DNA from: an uncultured Eubacteriales bacterium
GTDB lineage: Bacteria > Bacillota > Clostridia > Oscillospirales > Oscillospiraceae
Length of the DNA: 64,000 nucleotides
Assembly (NCBI GenBank): GCA_900544765.1
Contig: UQWI01000004.1
Span: 124,001 to 188,000, forward strand
Direction: 5' to 3'
The position numbers and the translations under genes are program-made. Positions 8,056-15,738 of this stretch are shown here, one piece after another. Under the pieces are notes generated by a model. That model did not search any database. It was given only the letters and a program-made list of their open reading frames with translations, and was not told the origin of the DNA. Positions within the stretch are counted from its first letter, which is position 1; every line of letters starts with the position of its first letter.

Positions 8056-8091
8056 ATCGCTCTCCGTATCTTCGCGCTTTGATGTTGACAC

Positions 8092-8159
8092 AAGTATAGC
8101 GCGTGTATATACTTGAGTAAATAGCGAATAAATCATATTAAACTTGCGAATTACGCAAG
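8092..8159. promoter_or_regulatory. Divergent regulatory region with two inverted repeats (DMT transporter / LysR)
   Basis: Two perfect inverted repeats lie in the space between the divergent genes: AAGTATA-N9-TATACTT (8092-8114) and CTTGCG-N5-CGCAAG (8143-8159). The second sits just before the LysR ribosome binding site. This is the usual arrangement for LysR autorepression and activation of the divergent target. Binding by the adjacent LysR protein is inferred. Confidence 0.55.
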
Positions 8160-8173
8160 ATTAGGAGGTCTTG

Positions 8174-9052
8174 ATGGACACAGAAAAGTGCGCGGCGCTG
8201 CTCTGTGCGTTGGAGACGGGGAGCCTGTCGGCGGCGGCACAGCGGCTGGGATACACTGTTTCCGGCATGAGCCGTATGGTGCTGTCTATGGAAGCGGAGC
8301 TGGGCTTCAGGCTGCTGAGGCGCTCGCGCACGGGCGTTATGCCTACGCGCGAGTGTGAGCTGCTGCTGCCGTGCCTGCGCTCTATGGCCGGTATGGACGA
8401 GAACCTGAGGCAGCTGTCCGCGGGGATACGGGGACTGGAGACGGGCCGCGTAAGGGTCGGTATATCTTATCCGGCGTATTATACGGCGCTGGCCAGGGCG
8501 GTATCGGGCTTTTCGGACGAGCACCCGGGGGTTGAAATAGAGGTGTTTGAGGCGCGCAGCAGCGCCCTGGGCGCTATGCTGGAGGACAGTGAGGCAGATC
8601 TTTGCGTCATGAGCAGGCGAAGCGTGGACTGCGACTGGACACCGCTCACGAACGACAGCCTGGCTGTCTGGCTGCCTGCCGGGCATCCGTTCTCCGGTCG
8701 TGAGGCCTATCCGGCCGCAGAGCTGGAGAATGAGGCGTATATAGATATCGGACCGGGAGAGGACACAGACAATTCGCGCTTCCTGGCCGGGCAAGGCATT
8801 CGCGTCCGCACACGGGCATCAACGTCGGACATATACGGCGCGCTTGCTCTGGTTGGGGCGGGGCTGGGCGTGGCGATGGTCAATTCGCTGCTGGCGAGGG
8901 AGCTGGATACGGCCGGGCGCGCGGTGCTGCTGCCGCTGGATCCGCCGTACAGCGTTGAGATAGGGGCGGCCTGTCGCCGACGCTCTGAGCTCAGTCCGGC
9001 GGCCAGGCGCTTCATAGATTACGCTTTGCCTGTGCTGCGCGGGCTTGAATAA
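8174..9052 (+). CDS. LysR family transcriptional regulator
   Basis: 292 residues. The N-terminal helix-turn-helix includes SLSAAAQRLGYTVSGMSRMV followed by MEAELGFRLLRRSRTG, and the effector-binding domain occupies about residues 90-290. The ATG at 8174 is chosen because AGGAGG ends five bases upstream; the preceding TTG at 8171 is too close to it. It is transcribed divergently from the DMT transporter, with inverted repeats between them, and is followed by its own strong terminator. Likely regulator of that exporter (inferred from arrangement). Confidence 0.92.
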   Translation: MDTEKCAALLCALETGSLSAAAQRLGYTVSGMSRMVLSMEAELGFRLLRRSRTGVMPTRECELLLPCLRSMAGMDENLRQLSAGIRGLETGRVRVGISYPAYYTALARAVSGFSDEHPGVEIEVFEARSSALGAMLEDSEADLCVMSRRSVDCDWTPLTNDSLAVWLPAGHPFSGREAYPAAELENEAYIDIGPGEDTDNSRFLAGQGIRVRTRASTSDIYGALALVGAGLGVAMVNSLLARELDTAGRAVLLPLDPPYSVEIGAACRRRSELSPAARRFIDYALPVLRGLE

Positions 9053-9060
9053 AGGCGAAG

Positions 9061-9104
9061 AAACAACAGAGGCCGGACTGCCGTCCGGCCTCTGTTGTTT
9101 TAGG
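9061..9104 (+). terminator. Terminator after the LysR gene
   Basis: An 18-bp perfect stem (9061-9078 with 9083-9100) with a four-base TGCC loop; the stem's own A- and T-rich ends supply the U-tract. Confidence 0.9.
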
Positions 9105-9180
9105 GGGGTGAAGAAACGATATGAAGTACTTGCTTTCTACTTGCTATCTATTCTAAACCGCTCGTTACGGATGGCGGGCT

Positions 9181-10644
9181 TCAGGCGGCCGGGAAGAAAT
9201 AGTCGGTCGGGCTGGTACTCGTATCCGTCTCGGGGACGGAGTCGAAGGTGACTGTGAGGGTCTGGTACTCTCCGGAGCGGTAGACGACGACCTCACAGGT
9301 TTCGCCGGCGGAGTGGAAGGTCAGCTCCTGGGCGAGGTCGTCGCGGCTCTGTACATCATAGCCGTCGACCTGGGTGATGATATCGCCAACGAGTATGCCC
9401 GCGTTGTCGGCGGCGCTGCCGTCGGTGACGGAGAGCACATAGGCGCCCATCGGCATGTTGTAGTACTGCTGAGCCATTGTATCTACGTCCTGTGCGGTTA
9501 TGCCCAGGTAGGCCGGGTTGTCGTTGCTGCCGACCTGATGGCCGCCGTTGATGACCTCGTCGGCTATGCGCACGGCGTCGTCAACCGGGATGGCGAAGCC
9601 GATGCCCTCGGTGCTGGTACCGGAACTGCTGGTGTTGGGCTTGGCGGTGACAATGCCGACCACCTGGCCGTAAGCGTTGTACACGGGGCCGCCGGAGTTG
9701 CCCTCGTTGACGGCGGCGGAAATCTGGAACATGTTCATCCTGCCCTCTTCGGTGGTAATCACACGGTCGGTGGCGGAGACAATGCCGGGGGTCATGGAGT
9801 AGGTGAGCTCACCGAGCGGATTGCCGACGGCGTAGACCGTGTCGCCGACGAGCAGGTCGCTGCTGCTGCCGAGAGTGGCGGCGGAAAGGCCGGTCGCGTC
9901 TATCTTGATGACGGCGACGTCGTTGTTGCGTTCAAAGCCGATTACCTCTGCGGTGTACTCGGTGGTGTCATAGCCGCTCTCGCTGGAGAACATGACGGTG
10001 ATGGGGGAGTTGGTGTTGTAGGCGTCCTCAATGACGTGGTAGTTGGTGAGGATATAGCCGTCCTCGCTTATAACAAAGCCGGTGCCGGAGACGCTGCCCT
10101 GGACCTGCATGCCCCAGACGTTGGTGGTGGTTATGTCGGAGTTGATGCCGACAACCTGCTTCAGGGCGAGGTTATAATAGATGTCCCTGGCGCTCATTTC
10201 ACCGCTGCTGTTGTTGGAGACGCTGGAGCCGGTGGTCGTGGGAGTATTCTCCTGGTTGAGCGTGGTCTGAGGCTGCGCGTCGTCGCCGTTTAGGCTGCCC
10301 GCGATCACTCCGCCGAAGCCGCCGCCGACCAGGGCGCACACCAGGCACAGGGCCACGATAGCTGCGGCCGGCATACCGCGCCGCTGTTTCTTTTGCTTGG
10401 GCTCCTTGCGGCGGGCGCTGGGCGAATAGAAGTTGGGCGTCGAGGCCCCTTCGCCTTCGCTGGTGTAGTTGGCGTCACGGTAACCGGGGTCGTGATTTGA
10501 CGATTCGTCCTGTGCGGCGTCAAAGCTCTTGCCCGCGTCCGGCTTCACCATGCGGTAGCTGCCGTCATCGGATGGCACGCTGCTGTTTCCGCTGCTTTCT
10601 GTGTTCTCGTTGTTCAGATTGTCGTTTTCATCATATGAATACAT
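9181..10644 (-). CDS. HtrA/DegP-type membrane-anchored serine protease with PDZ domain
   Basis: 487 residues. A long polar, acidic N-terminal region (about 1-75), a basic patch and one membrane helix (about 91-117) are followed by a trypsin-like domain with catalytic His203 (TNYHV), Asp242 (NNDVAV) and Ser317 (GNSGGP), then a C-terminal PDZ domain (about 378-470) containing DNAGILVGDIITQVDG. The topology is cytoplasmic N-terminus with protease and PDZ outside. Such proteins degrade or refold misfolded exported proteins under envelope stress. ATG 10644 has GGGAGG upstream. It is monocistronic. No CtsR/CssR-type operator was recognised in the AT-rich upstream region. Confidence 0.95.
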   Translation of the reverse strand: MYSYDENDNLNNENTESSGNSSVPSDDGSYRMVKPDAGKSFDAAQDESSNHDPGYRDANYTSEGEGASTPNFYSPSARRKEPKQKKQRRGMPAAAIVALCLVCALVGGGFGGVIAGSLNGDDAQPQTTLNQENTPTTTGSSVSNNSSGEMSARDIYYNLALKQVVGINSDITTTNVWGMQVQGSVSGTGFVISEDGYILTNYHVIEDAYNTNSPITVMFSSESGYDTTEYTAEVIGFERNNDVAVIKIDATGLSAATLGSSSDLLVGDTVYAVGNPLGELTYSMTPGIVSATDRVITTEEGRMNMFQISAAVNEGNSGGPVYNAYGQVVGIVTAKPNTSSSGTSTEGIGFAIPVDDAVRIADEVINGGHQVGSNDNPAYLGITAQDVDTMAQQYYNMPMGAYVLSVTDGSAADNAGILVGDIITQVDGYDVQSRDDLAQELTFHSAGETCEVVVYRSGEYQTLTVTFDSVPETDTSTSPTDYFFPAA

Positions 10645-10772
10645 GGTCTTTAACCTCCCATGTTTTTTGTTTACGCTGGTAATAATAAAGTCAATTTGTG
10701 AAATGGTTATGAACGAACTTCAGACTATATTTTAAATTAGGATTTAGATTTCATTTAAGCCCTGAATGAGCG

Positions 10773-10803
10773 AAAAACCGCCCGGGCATATTTGCCCGGG
10801 CGG
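10773..10803 (-). terminator. Terminator of the GntR-ABC transporter operon
   Basis: A 10-bp perfect stem CCGCCCGGGC (10778-10787) / GCCCGGGCGG (10794-10803) with a 6-base loop, followed on the minus strand by TTTTT. It lies 14 bases after the permease stop. Confidence 0.92.
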
Positions 10804-10817
10804 CTGTCAGACTGCGT

Positions 10818-12617
10818 TCAGCCAAGTGAGGCAGAGGCGGTTTCGGCCAGGGTGTTGAGCTCCACGCCGTGAGCGAGCAGCCACTCGTTGGTGCGCTCCG
10901 AGTACACGGTCGGCACGGTGTAGAAATACGTCGATTGGCGTCCGCTACCGCTGTTGACTGTTACGTTGAGCTCGATACGGCAATCGTAGACGCTGTTGTA
11001 GTACGTCTCGTCAGTCACATACCAGACGAGGCCAATCTTAGCCTCGCGCATGTCGGGAAGTATGCAGGTGTTGTACAGCTCTGCGGCTTCTTCTGATGTG
11101 AGCTCCAGCGCCTGCTCCTCCTGTATGCCGTCCTCGCTTAAGGCGGGACGGAAGTACACAAAGGCTTCGGTTACGTTGGAGGGACGAAGCTGGCTCCAGG
11201 CCTCCTTGCGCGAGGCTATGCCCTCGTTGGAGTTCATAAGCTCTTCAAGCCCGGTAAGGGTGTCTGTGTCCGTGCCGGCTATGAAGTAGCGGCGCATCAT
11301 TTCGCTGCCGTCGGCCATGCGGTACTGCAGATAGACGCTCACGCCGCTCCAGCCGCCGCGCTCGGCTTCCTCATTTGTTTTGCGTCCCTCTATTGCGTTT
11401 TCGTGCAGGCTGATGGCCGCCTCGATGTGCTCGGGCTCGTCGAACACGGCGGAGATACCAGAGGTGTCTACTGTGACGCTGCTGACTTTGGAGGGATCCG
11501 GCAGGTTTGTCTCATATCCAGTCGCGTCCAGCTCGCAGGACACTACAAAGACGCAGCAGAGCAGGCCGGTCAGGGCCCAGCCTATATAGCCCCGCCTGCT
11601 TCCGAACACGGCGAAGCTCTTGCTGAGCAGCATTTCGGCTCCAAAGTATCCGATGAAGGCGCCCGCCGCCATGCACGCGGAGTACACCAGGGCGGGACCG
11701 AGCCCGTCGCGCGGGGAATTGCCGAAGGGCAGGGTGTAGAGCATATTGCCCAGTATGAACGCGCAGGCCAGCGCGCAGACGTATTTGAAAACGGGTCTCA
11801 CGGATGCGATTGCTACCACGTCGCCCGCGCTCTCAATATTGCGGCGCTTGTAAAGCGCCATTGAGGCTGGCAGCAGCATGGCGCCGAGCAGGCCGTAGAG
11901 CATCATCCAGCTCCAGCCTGCCAGGGTTACCTGGTCTGTGGCGCCGTATGTCGTGTAGACATTGCTTATCAGGTTGACGAGAGGAGAGAGCACATTGGCC
12001 CAGTTGGAGCCGGGGTTTACATAGCCGTAGCAGAACATGGACGGCACGATCAGCCCCATATCACCCAGGGCGGAGGCGACGACGTTGACGGCGATAAACA
12101 GCAGCGGCATTATCACAATGTGCCCTGTCAGCTGCGCGCAGAGGGCGGCCAGGCCGAAATAGCACAGGGTCAGCAGGGAGACGGCGCCAAGCCACTGCGC
12201 CAGCGCGCCGAGGCCGGAGGCGCCGAACAGCGCCTCCACAGCCAGAGATACGAGGAACACGAGCAGGTTTGCAGCCATAAGCGGCAGCAGACCCGCCGCT
12301 GCAAGGGACAGGAACATGGAGCCGCGGTCAACAGGCAGGGCGGCGAAGAAGCCGGCCGAGCGCTCGGAATAGAGGTGAGAGAACACGGCCATGGCAGCAG
12401 CACAGGCCGCCGCCGGGCAGAGCATGACGGCGGTGTTCGGTATGGAATTGAGCACGAGCGAGTTCGCGTCCGTGGCCGTCCAGCGCGTGAGCGTGTCGAT
12501 TATGCTGACTGGCAGCACAAGCATCCAGATGAAGGCGTAGACCGCCCAGATGGGCCAGAAGCGCAGGACGCTCTTTGCGAAAATGCCGCGCTCAAAGTGC
12601 AATGTCGCGGACTTCAC
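10818..12617 (-). CDS. ABC-2 type transporter permease with C-terminal soluble domain
   Basis: About 599 residues. The first 370 or so hold many hydrophobic helices of an ABC-2-like permease; the last 200 are hydrophilic and probably extracytoplasmic, with no domain I recognise. The gene follows an ABC ATPase and overlaps it. The GTG at 12617 is preferred as start because GGGAGG lies eight bases upstream, giving a 26-base overlap with the ATPase; a longer in-frame ATG at 12680 lacks such a site. The context (YtrA-like GntR regulator, ATPase, permease, one operon) resembles Bacillus ytr-type systems linked to cell-envelope stress and antibiotic response. Substrate unknown. Confidence 0.8.
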   Translation of the reverse strand: MKSATLHFERGIFAKSVLRFWPIWAVYAFIWMLVLPVSIIDTLTRWTATDANSLVLNSIPNTAVMLCPAAACAAAMAVFSHLYSERSAGFFAALPVDRGSMFLSLAAAGLLPLMAANLLVFLVSLAVEALFGASGLGALAQWLGAVSLLTLCYFGLAALCAQLTGHIVIMPLLFIAVNVVASALGDMGLIVPSMFCYGYVNPGSNWANVLSPLVNLISNVYTTYGATDQVTLAGWSWMMLYGLLGAMLLPASMALYKRRNIESAGDVVAIASVRPVFKYVCALACAFILGNMLYTLPFGNSPRDGLGPALVYSACMAAGAFIGYFGAEMLLSKSFAVFGSRRGYIGWALTGLLCCVFVVSCELDATGYETNLPDPSKVSSVTVDTSGISAVFDEPEHIEAAISLHENAIEGRKTNEEAERGGWSGVSVYLQYRMADGSEMMRRYFIAGTDTDTLTGLEELMNSNEGIASRKEAWSQLRPSNVTEAFVYFRPALSEDGIQEEQALELTSEEAAELYNTCILPDMREAKIGLVWYVTDETYYNSVYDCRIELNVTVNSGSGRQSTYFYTVPTVYSERTNEWLLAHGVELNTLAETASASLG

Positions 12618-13488
12618 GTCCCTCACCTCCCAGCTCGTATATGAATATCTCCTCCAGCGTGAGGGGCACGGCGTCCACAAAGAGGGGGCCCTCGCGCTCT
12701 ATGCGCTCCGTGACCGCCTCGGGCGAGCCCCGGACGATGAGGGTTTTAAGCTTGCCGGGGCCGGAGATGTGCATGACGTCCAGCCAGGCGGGAATCTCCC
12801 TGCCCTCGGGCATGACCAGCTGTATCTTACATATATTCTCCTGCAGCTCAGAGAGCTGACGCTCCAGCAGCATCCTGCCGTTGTGTATGAAGCCGACGTT
12901 GTCGCACACGTCCTCAAGCTCGCGCAGGTTGTGCGACGAGACGAGTACGCCAATACCGTGCTCAGCCACGTCGGAGAGCAGCAGAGACCAGACCTGACGG
13001 CGCATTACGGGGTCCAGGCCGTCGACCGGCTCGTCCAGTACAAGCAGCTCAGGCCGCATGGAGAGGGCCAGCCAGAAGGCGGCCTGCTTCTTCATGCCTC
13101 GCGAAAAGCGCCTTATCGGCATCTTGCGGTCTATGGGGAAGGCTTCGGCCAAGCGTTCGAAGCGCTCGGCGTCGAAGCTCGGGAGCACGCTTTTGTAAAA
13201 GCGCATCATGTCGTTGACGTTGGCCTGCGGGAAGTAGAACACTTCGTCGGGGATGTAGGCCATGCGCGCCTTGACAGCGGTGTTTTCAAACACCGGCTCC
13301 CCGTCGGCAAGCACCTGCCCGCTGTCTGCGCGCAGTATGCCCGTTATGTGGCGTATGGCGGTTGTTTTGCCCGCTCCGTTCGGCCCTACCAGCCCGTAGA
13401 CCGCGCCGGAGGGTATGTGCATGTCCAGTCCGTCCAGGGCCTGATGAGCGCCGAAGCACTTTTTTACCCCGATAAGTTCAATTATCAT
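12592..13488 (-). CDS. ABC transporter ATP-binding protein
   Basis: 298 residues: an ABC ATPase domain with Walker A GPNGAGKTT, signature RRFSRGMKKQ (a degenerate LSGGQ), Walker B LLVLDEPVDGLD and the H-loop SSHNLRELED, then about 80 C-terminal residues. It should power the permease encoded next. The start at 13488 (MIIELIGV) overlaps the end of the GntR gene by 11 bases and uses GGGAGG ten bases upstream, so the two are translationally coupled. The GntR-ATPase-permease order is typical of YtrA-regulated export or multidrug systems. Confidence 0.93.
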   Translation of the reverse strand: MIIELIGVKKCFGAHQALDGLDMHIPSGAVYGLVGPNGAGKTTAIRHITGILRADSGQVLADGEPVFENTAVKARMAYIPDEVFYFPQANVNDMMRFYKSVLPSFDAERFERLAEAFPIDRKMPIRRFSRGMKKQAAFWLALSMRPELLVLDEPVDGLDPVMRRQVWSLLLSDVAEHGIGVLVSSHNLRELEDVCDNVGFIHNGRMLLERQLSELQENICKIQLVMPEGREIPAWLDVMHISGPGKLKTLIVRGSPEAVTERIEREGPLFVDAVPLTLEEIFIYELGGEGREVRDIAL

Positions 13489-13849
13489 CGTGCGCCGCCC
13501 TCCCATCTATCCTGTCCTTGAGCTCCTCCGCCGTGAGTCCGAGGTAGGTCAGCTCCTCCACGGCGTCGTCAAAGGCGCGCAGCAGCTCGTCACGCCGCGC
13601 GGAGTCCACGCCCGCCATCTCGCGGGCAAAGCTGCCCTTGCCGGGCACGGAGACGATGTAGCCCTCGTGCTCAAGCTCGCGGTAGGCGCGCTGAATGGTG
13701 TTCGGGTTTATAACGAGCTGGCTGGCCAGCTCTCGCACGGAGGGCAGCTTCTCATCCGGCGGCAGCGCGCCGGACACTATGAGCCGCCGCAGCGAGTCCT
13801 TGACCTGCTCATAGATGGGACGCGAATCCCGGAAATTTATTGAAATCAT
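13478..13849 (-). CDS. GntR family regulator, YtrA subfamily
   Basis: 123 residues: an N-terminal winged helix with PIYEQVKDSLRRLIVSG, KLPSVRELASQLVINPNTIQ and GYIVSVPGKGSF, then only about 50 residues of C-terminal dimerisation segment, the short form typical of the YtrA subfamily, whose members are usually autorepressors of ABC transporter operons. It starts at ATG 13849 just after a GGGGTGAGG run; a TTG at 13864 is less likely. First gene of the operon with the ATPase and permease. A perfect inverted repeat covers its predicted transcription start. Confidence 0.93.
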   Translation of the reverse strand: MISINFRDSRPIYEQVKDSLRRLIVSGALPPDEKLPSVRELASQLVINPNTIQRAYRELEHEGYIVSVPGKGSFAREMAGVDSARRDELLRAFDDAVEELTYLGLTAEELKDRIDGRAAHDDN

Positions 13850-13866
13850 CGCCTCACCCCGCAACC

Positions 13867-13919
13867 GTATTAGTCAACTTAATACAGTTAGGATACACCA
13901 CCTGAAAGCAGTATGTCAA
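13867..13919 (-). promoter_or_regulatory. Promoter and GntR operator of the ABC transporter operon
   Basis: On the minus strand TTGACA (13914-13919), an 18-base spacer and TATCCT (13890-13895) form a promoter whose start falls near 13883. Exactly there lies the inverted repeat GTATTA-N7-TAATAC (13867-13885). An operator on the start site would block initiation, which fits autorepression by the YtrA-type GntR protein encoded next. The repeat is seen; the binding protein is inferred. Confidence 0.72.
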
Positions 13920-13958
13920 GCGATTGTATCAAAGTTGTATCATGTCGGCCCCAATTAG

Positions 13959-13987
13959 CAAAAAAGGAAGGCCCATCGGGCCTTCCT
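13959..13987 (-). terminator. Terminator after the sporulation/division cluster
   Basis: A 10-bp stem AGGAAGGCCC (13965-13974) / GGGCCTTCCT (13978-13987), 3-base loop, followed on the minus strand by six T's. It ends the yabP-yabQ-divIC-S1 unit. Confidence 0.88.
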
Positions 13988-13998
13988 GTAAAGCTTTA

Positions 13999-14466
13999 TC
14001 AGCGCGAGCGGCGGCGTGTGCGGTGGTCTGCGTACATCTTGTTGTCGGCCATGCGGCTGTCGGACTCCTGCATGAAGTGTTTGAGTTTGTCCTCGAAGCT
14101 GGCGTCGTTGGTCGGGCCATTTGCATGCGGCACGCTCTGCCTGTTGTAGTAGGGGCCGCTGTGGCTGCTGCGCGGCTGGCTGTTGCTGTACTGCCTGGGA
14201 GCGCGGCTCGGCCTGGCGTTCTGCGTTTCCGGGATCTCAGCCTTCTTCATGGAGAGGTTTATCTTCCCGTCGTCGGCTATGCCGATAATTTTGACCTTTA
14301 CGGTCTGTCCGTCCTGGACGTAGTCGTGTACGTCGTTTACGAATGTGTTGGCGATCTCGGATATGTGGACGAGTCCGCTTTTGCCGTCGGGCAGGGCTAC
14401 AAAAGCCCCAAATTTGGTAATGCCGGTTACCTTGCCTTCGAGTACCATTCCCACCTGCAGCTGCAT
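13999..14466 (-). CDS. S1 domain RNA-binding protein, YabR-like
   Basis: 155 residues. One S1 RNA-binding domain covers about residues 1-72 (VGMVLEGKVTGITKFGAFVAL, GLVHISEIA, VKVKIIGI, KINLSMK). The rest is a polar, low-complexity tail rich in Ser, Arg, Asn and Gln. The gene closes the cluster yabP-yabQ-divIC-yabR, an order conserved in Bacillus and Clostridia, so it is the YabR-type (general stress protein 13-like) member. It probably binds RNA or ribosomes; a defined role is not established for this subfamily. It starts nine bases after the end of divIC. Confidence 0.85.
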   Translation of the reverse strand: MQLQVGMVLEGKVTGITKFGAFVALPDGKSGLVHISEIANTFVNDVHDYVQDGQTVKVKIIGIADDGKINLSMKKAEIPETQNARPSRAPRQYSNSQPRSSHSGPYYNRQSVPHANGPTNDASFEDKLKHFMQESDSRMADNKMYADHRTRRRSR

Positions 14467-14475
14467 GTTTTTTCT

Positions 14476-14766
14476 TTATCCCCCTGTATGATATTGCTGT
14501 GAGTCTATCTCGTCAGGGTATACGAGGCCGAGCCTCTCCCTGGCAAGTCCTTCAATGACGGATGCCCTGTCAGCCCGGCCTTCGCGCAAAAGCTCCTCAA
14601 GCCCGGCGTTTTCCCTCCTCAACTCCGAGGCCCGTTCACTCAGCGCGTCCCTTGTCCGACTGTATCTCTCTATCTCCGCCCCGGCGGCGGCCAGACCGGC
14701 CAGAGCGTACAGAGACAGGGCGGCCGCGGCCAGAAGAGTAATCATACCTGCCCTTCCGTGCTTCAC
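14476..14766 (-). CDS. divIC: Septum formation initiator (DivIC/FtsB family)
   Basis: 96 residues: a short N-terminus, one membrane helix (about residues 8-28) and an extracytoplasmic coiled coil (RELRRENAGLEELL region), ending with the family's short C-terminal ERLGLVYPDE motif. FtsB/DivIC proteins form a complex with FtsL and DivIB that activates septal peptidoglycan synthesis. The size fits the family. The start is GTG 14766 (GGGAG eight bases upstream) or ATG 14745 (GGAAGG upstream). Its 5' end lies inside the 3' part of yabQ in another frame, an overlap of 110-131 bases. Confidence 0.85.
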   Translation of the reverse strand: MKHGRAGMITLLAAAALSLYALAGLAAAGAEIERYSRTRDALSERASELRRENAGLEELLREGRADRASVIEGLARERLGLVYPDEIDSQQYHTGG

Positions 14767-15232
14767 GGCGCTTGCTCCCTTCGTATTTTCCCGGCCGCCG
14801 TTTGGCCCGCCGGTTGCTTAACATTTTAAACCCACAGCGGACTTTTGAAAAGATACTTTTTTCAATTTTTTTGATTTTCCTGATTATGCTCAATTTATCA
14901 GCCGCTTTGCTGAGCACCTTGCCCAAATTATTAACAAGTTTATATAAAAACAGACAAATCGGGCGAGACAGCGTGAGCAGATAAGCAGCCAATCCGGCGC
15001 CCAGGCAGCAGAGCATAAACCACCTCAGGCGGCCGTCGCCGGGGCCCAGGGCGAACACAAAGAGCGAAAAGCCTGCGGCTATGCAATAGAGCGCGTCCAG
15101 CGCCGCCCGGCTGGACTTGCGCGCAGCGCTGCGCCGGAGCGCCCGGACGAGGTCATAACCAAATCCAAGGAGCGCCCCGGACAGGAGCGAATACACCGCC
15201 TGGACGGCCTGTGCGGACAGAGAAAGCTCCAT
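14636..15232 (-). CDS. yabQ: Spore cortex biosynthesis protein YabQ
   Basis: 198 residues. The N-terminal half has four hydrophobic segments (starting SLSAQAVQAVYSLLSGALLG), the family core, and sits between yabP and divIC as in other endospore formers. In Bacillus subtilis YabQ is a membrane protein of the forespore needed for cortex formation. The C-terminal third (about residues 125-198) is hydrophilic and extremely basic, and its last 44 codons overlap the divIC reading frame. The start at 15232 lies two bases after yabP, so the two are translationally coupled. Confidence 0.88.
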   Translation of the reverse strand: MELSLSAQAVQAVYSLLSGALLGFGYDLVRALRRSAARKSSRAALDALYCIAAGFSLFVFALGPGDGRLRWFMLCCLGAGLAAYLLTLSRPICLFLYKLVNNLGKVLSKAADKLSIIRKIKKIEKSIFSKVRCGFKMLSNRRAKRRPGKYEGSKRREARKGRYDYSSGRGRPVSVRSGRSGRRRGGDREIQSDKGRAE

Positions 15233-15234
15233 AG

Positions 15235-15519
15235 TTATCCAAACAGGCGGCTCCAGAACCCTCCGGCCGCAGGCTGGTCGGAATAGCTCAGGTCGTTGAC
15301 CATGCCTTCCACAGATAGTTCCCCTGTGTCCAGGCTCAGCTTGCCGACGTGCAGCCCGGAGCCGGTGACCGTGAGCTCACCCAGCACGGTGCGCATGGAG
15401 ATGCGCTCCTCGTCAAAGCTCAGCACTTCCTCAACGCCGGTTACCGTCAGGCGCGAGCGCTCATCCATAGTAATGCGCTGCGGCCTGGCCGGGGCCTTGG
15501 CCTTGTCCTCGTAACCCAT
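15235..15519 (-). CDS. yabP: Sporulation protein YabP
   Basis: 94 residues, the family's length. It shows the YabP/YqfC pattern: a beta-rich core with RITMDERSRLTVTGVEEVLSFDE and repeated short strands (LTVTGSGLHV, LSLDTGELSVEG). YabP acts with YabQ in spore cortex assembly, and yabP is under sigma-E control in Bacillus. ATG 15519 has AGGAGGGTGAG upstream. It is the first gene of the cluster; the S4-domain gene often found before it elsewhere (yabO/rqcP) is absent. Confidence 0.9.
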   Translation of the reverse strand: MGYEDKAKAPARPQRITMDERSRLTVTGVEEVLSFDEERISMRTVLGELTVTGSGLHVGKLSLDTGELSVEGMVNDLSYSDQPAAGGFWSRLFG

Positions 15520-15542
15520 GTCTCACCCTCCTTTATGAGACA

Positions 15543-15571
15543 ATCATATGCCCGTCCGCAGGAAAAAATCA
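15543..15571 (-). promoter_or_regulatory. Sigma-E-like promoter candidate of yabP
   Basis: On the minus strand TGATTTT (15565-15571), a 14-base spacer and CATATGAT (15543-15550) match the mother-cell sigma-E pattern (KMATATT, about 14 bases, CATACAHT) at 5 of 7 and 6 of 8 positions, 24 bases before the yabP start. It agrees with known sigma-E control of yabP, but the match is imperfect. Confidence 0.4.
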
Positions 15572-15738
15572 GCGCCGCCGGACAGTTTTTTGCGCGCGGC
15601 CCGGCGGCGTGAAGTTTTGAGCATGATTTCCAGGTATACTTAATGAGCAGGAAAAAATCCGGCGCGGAGTTTGGGAGCTTTTGCCGAAGCCCTTGACGCC
15701 GCGCAAATATGTGTTATGTTAACTATGAGGTGATTGAC

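Noticed and set aside
14600..14800. Frameshift error explaining the yabQ-divIC overlap
   Set aside because: Both frames are open, divIC has its own ribosome binding site and intact domain, and the yabQ core is complete before the overlap, so a genuine overlap is the simpler reading; still listed as something to verify.
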